Positions 5,925 to 6,092 of a stretch of DNA of 6,092 bases are shown here, one piece after another. The DNA lies in assembly GCA_018824925.1 (NCBI GenBank), contig JAHJFH010000291.1, positions 1 to 6,092 of the forward strand. The letters run 5' to 3'. The position numbers were made by a program, and so were the translations under genes. The notes under the pieces are model-generated. The model was given only the letters and a program-made list of their open reading frames with translations. It had not been told where the DNA came from and made no database searches. Source of the DNA: Thermoplasmatota archaeon (GTDB lineage: Archaea; Thermoplasmatota; E2; DHVEG-1). The stretch's first letter is position 1; each line of letters opens with the position of its first letter.

Positions 5925-5960
5925 AATATAATATTGGTCACATAACTATCGTGAATTAAC

Positions 5961-5968
5961 TATATAAA
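5961..5968 (-). promoter_or_regulatory. TATA box of the thioredoxin-like gene
   Basis: TTTATATA on the minus strand is the best archaeal TATA match in the window. The purine-rich AGAGAAA just upstream fits a BRE. The predicted transcript start is near 5938, giving a leader of about 30 bases. Confidence 0.65.
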
Positions 5969-6022
5969 TTTCTCTATAACCTGAGGTAAAAAATAAGTTT
6001 TTTATTATAATTATTAAGAAAA

Positions 6023-6031
6023 CTATAAAAA
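6023..6031 (+). promoter_or_regulatory. Probable TATA box of the gene leaving the right edge
   Basis: CTATAAAAA lies about 25 bases before a predicted transcript start near 6050. The GGGGGA ribosome site at 6055-6060 then follows directly, and the GTG at 6069 eight bases later. The ordered spacing supports a divergent promoter. Confidence 0.45.
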
Positions 6032-6068
6032 CCATGAGTGACAAATAGTAACATGGGGGAATAATATC

Positions 6069-6092
6069 GTGCTTGTAGTAGGTATTATCTCA
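6069..6092 (+). CDS. Start of an unidentified plus-strand gene, cut by the window end
   Basis: A GTG at 6069-6071 opens a frame that remains open to the last base (eight codons, read as MLVVGIIS with the start as Met). GGGGGA lies eight bases upstream and a TATA-like box about 40 bases upstream. The hydrophobic beta-strand-like beginning would suit a nucleotide-binding or Rossmann-type protein, but eight residues cannot identify it. It is divergent from the thioredoxin-like gene. Confidence 0.4.

Noticed and set aside
5909..5941. GTG start at 5941 for the thioredoxin-like protein
   Set aside because: It would add eleven residues before a clean signal peptide and falls at the predicted transcript start; the ATG at 5908 has its own ribosome site.

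Overview
This window looks archaeal, most plausibly an AT-rich, mesophilic-type member of the Thermoplasmatota (marine-sediment lineages of that phylum come to mind). The reasons are TATA-like boxes about 25 bases before plausible transcript starts, one gene whose TATA box predicts a leaderless mRNA, uridine-tract terminators without hairpins, and secreted proteins carrying calcium-type DxDxDG repeats, Fn3/PKD domains and a type of metallopeptidase that I recall from such archaea. The lineage is an inference; there is no rRNA or marker gene here.

Layout. Positions 1-3268 hold four genes, all on the minus strand. Read in transcription order they are: a cysteine-containing lipoprotein (start corrected to 3268), a 69-residue protein with two membrane segments, a 550-residue membrane-anchored metzincin-like zinc metallopeptidase, and a membrane-anchored protein that runs off the window at base 1. 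A divergent promoter region (3269-3450) separates the lipoprotein from a small two-helix membrane protein on the plus strand (3451-3708). That gene converges on a 707-residue secreted protein on the minus strand (3785-5908), with a uridine-tract terminator for each gene lying back to back between them. The large protein has a signal peptide, a thioredoxin-like domain with a CGYC motif, three Fn3-like repeats, a PKD-like domain and a short tail. A second divergent promoter region follows, and the last 24 bases look like the start of a plus-strand gene with a GTG start.

All six assessable gene products appear to be membrane or exported proteins, so this is a cell-surface stretch. The minus-strand run could be a loosely coupled envelope module (lipoprotein, small membrane protein, ecto-protease, anchored protein), but internal promoters and terminators argue against a single operon and no shared pathway can be read from sequence. 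No RNA gene, CRISPR array, mobile element or phage gene is visible, and no gap without a gene exceeds 300 bases. I do not see a clear new defence or mobile system. The most unusual points are the non-canonical spacing of the third zinc ligand in the peptidase and a chain of two tiny overlapping leader ORFs in front of the 69-residue gene.
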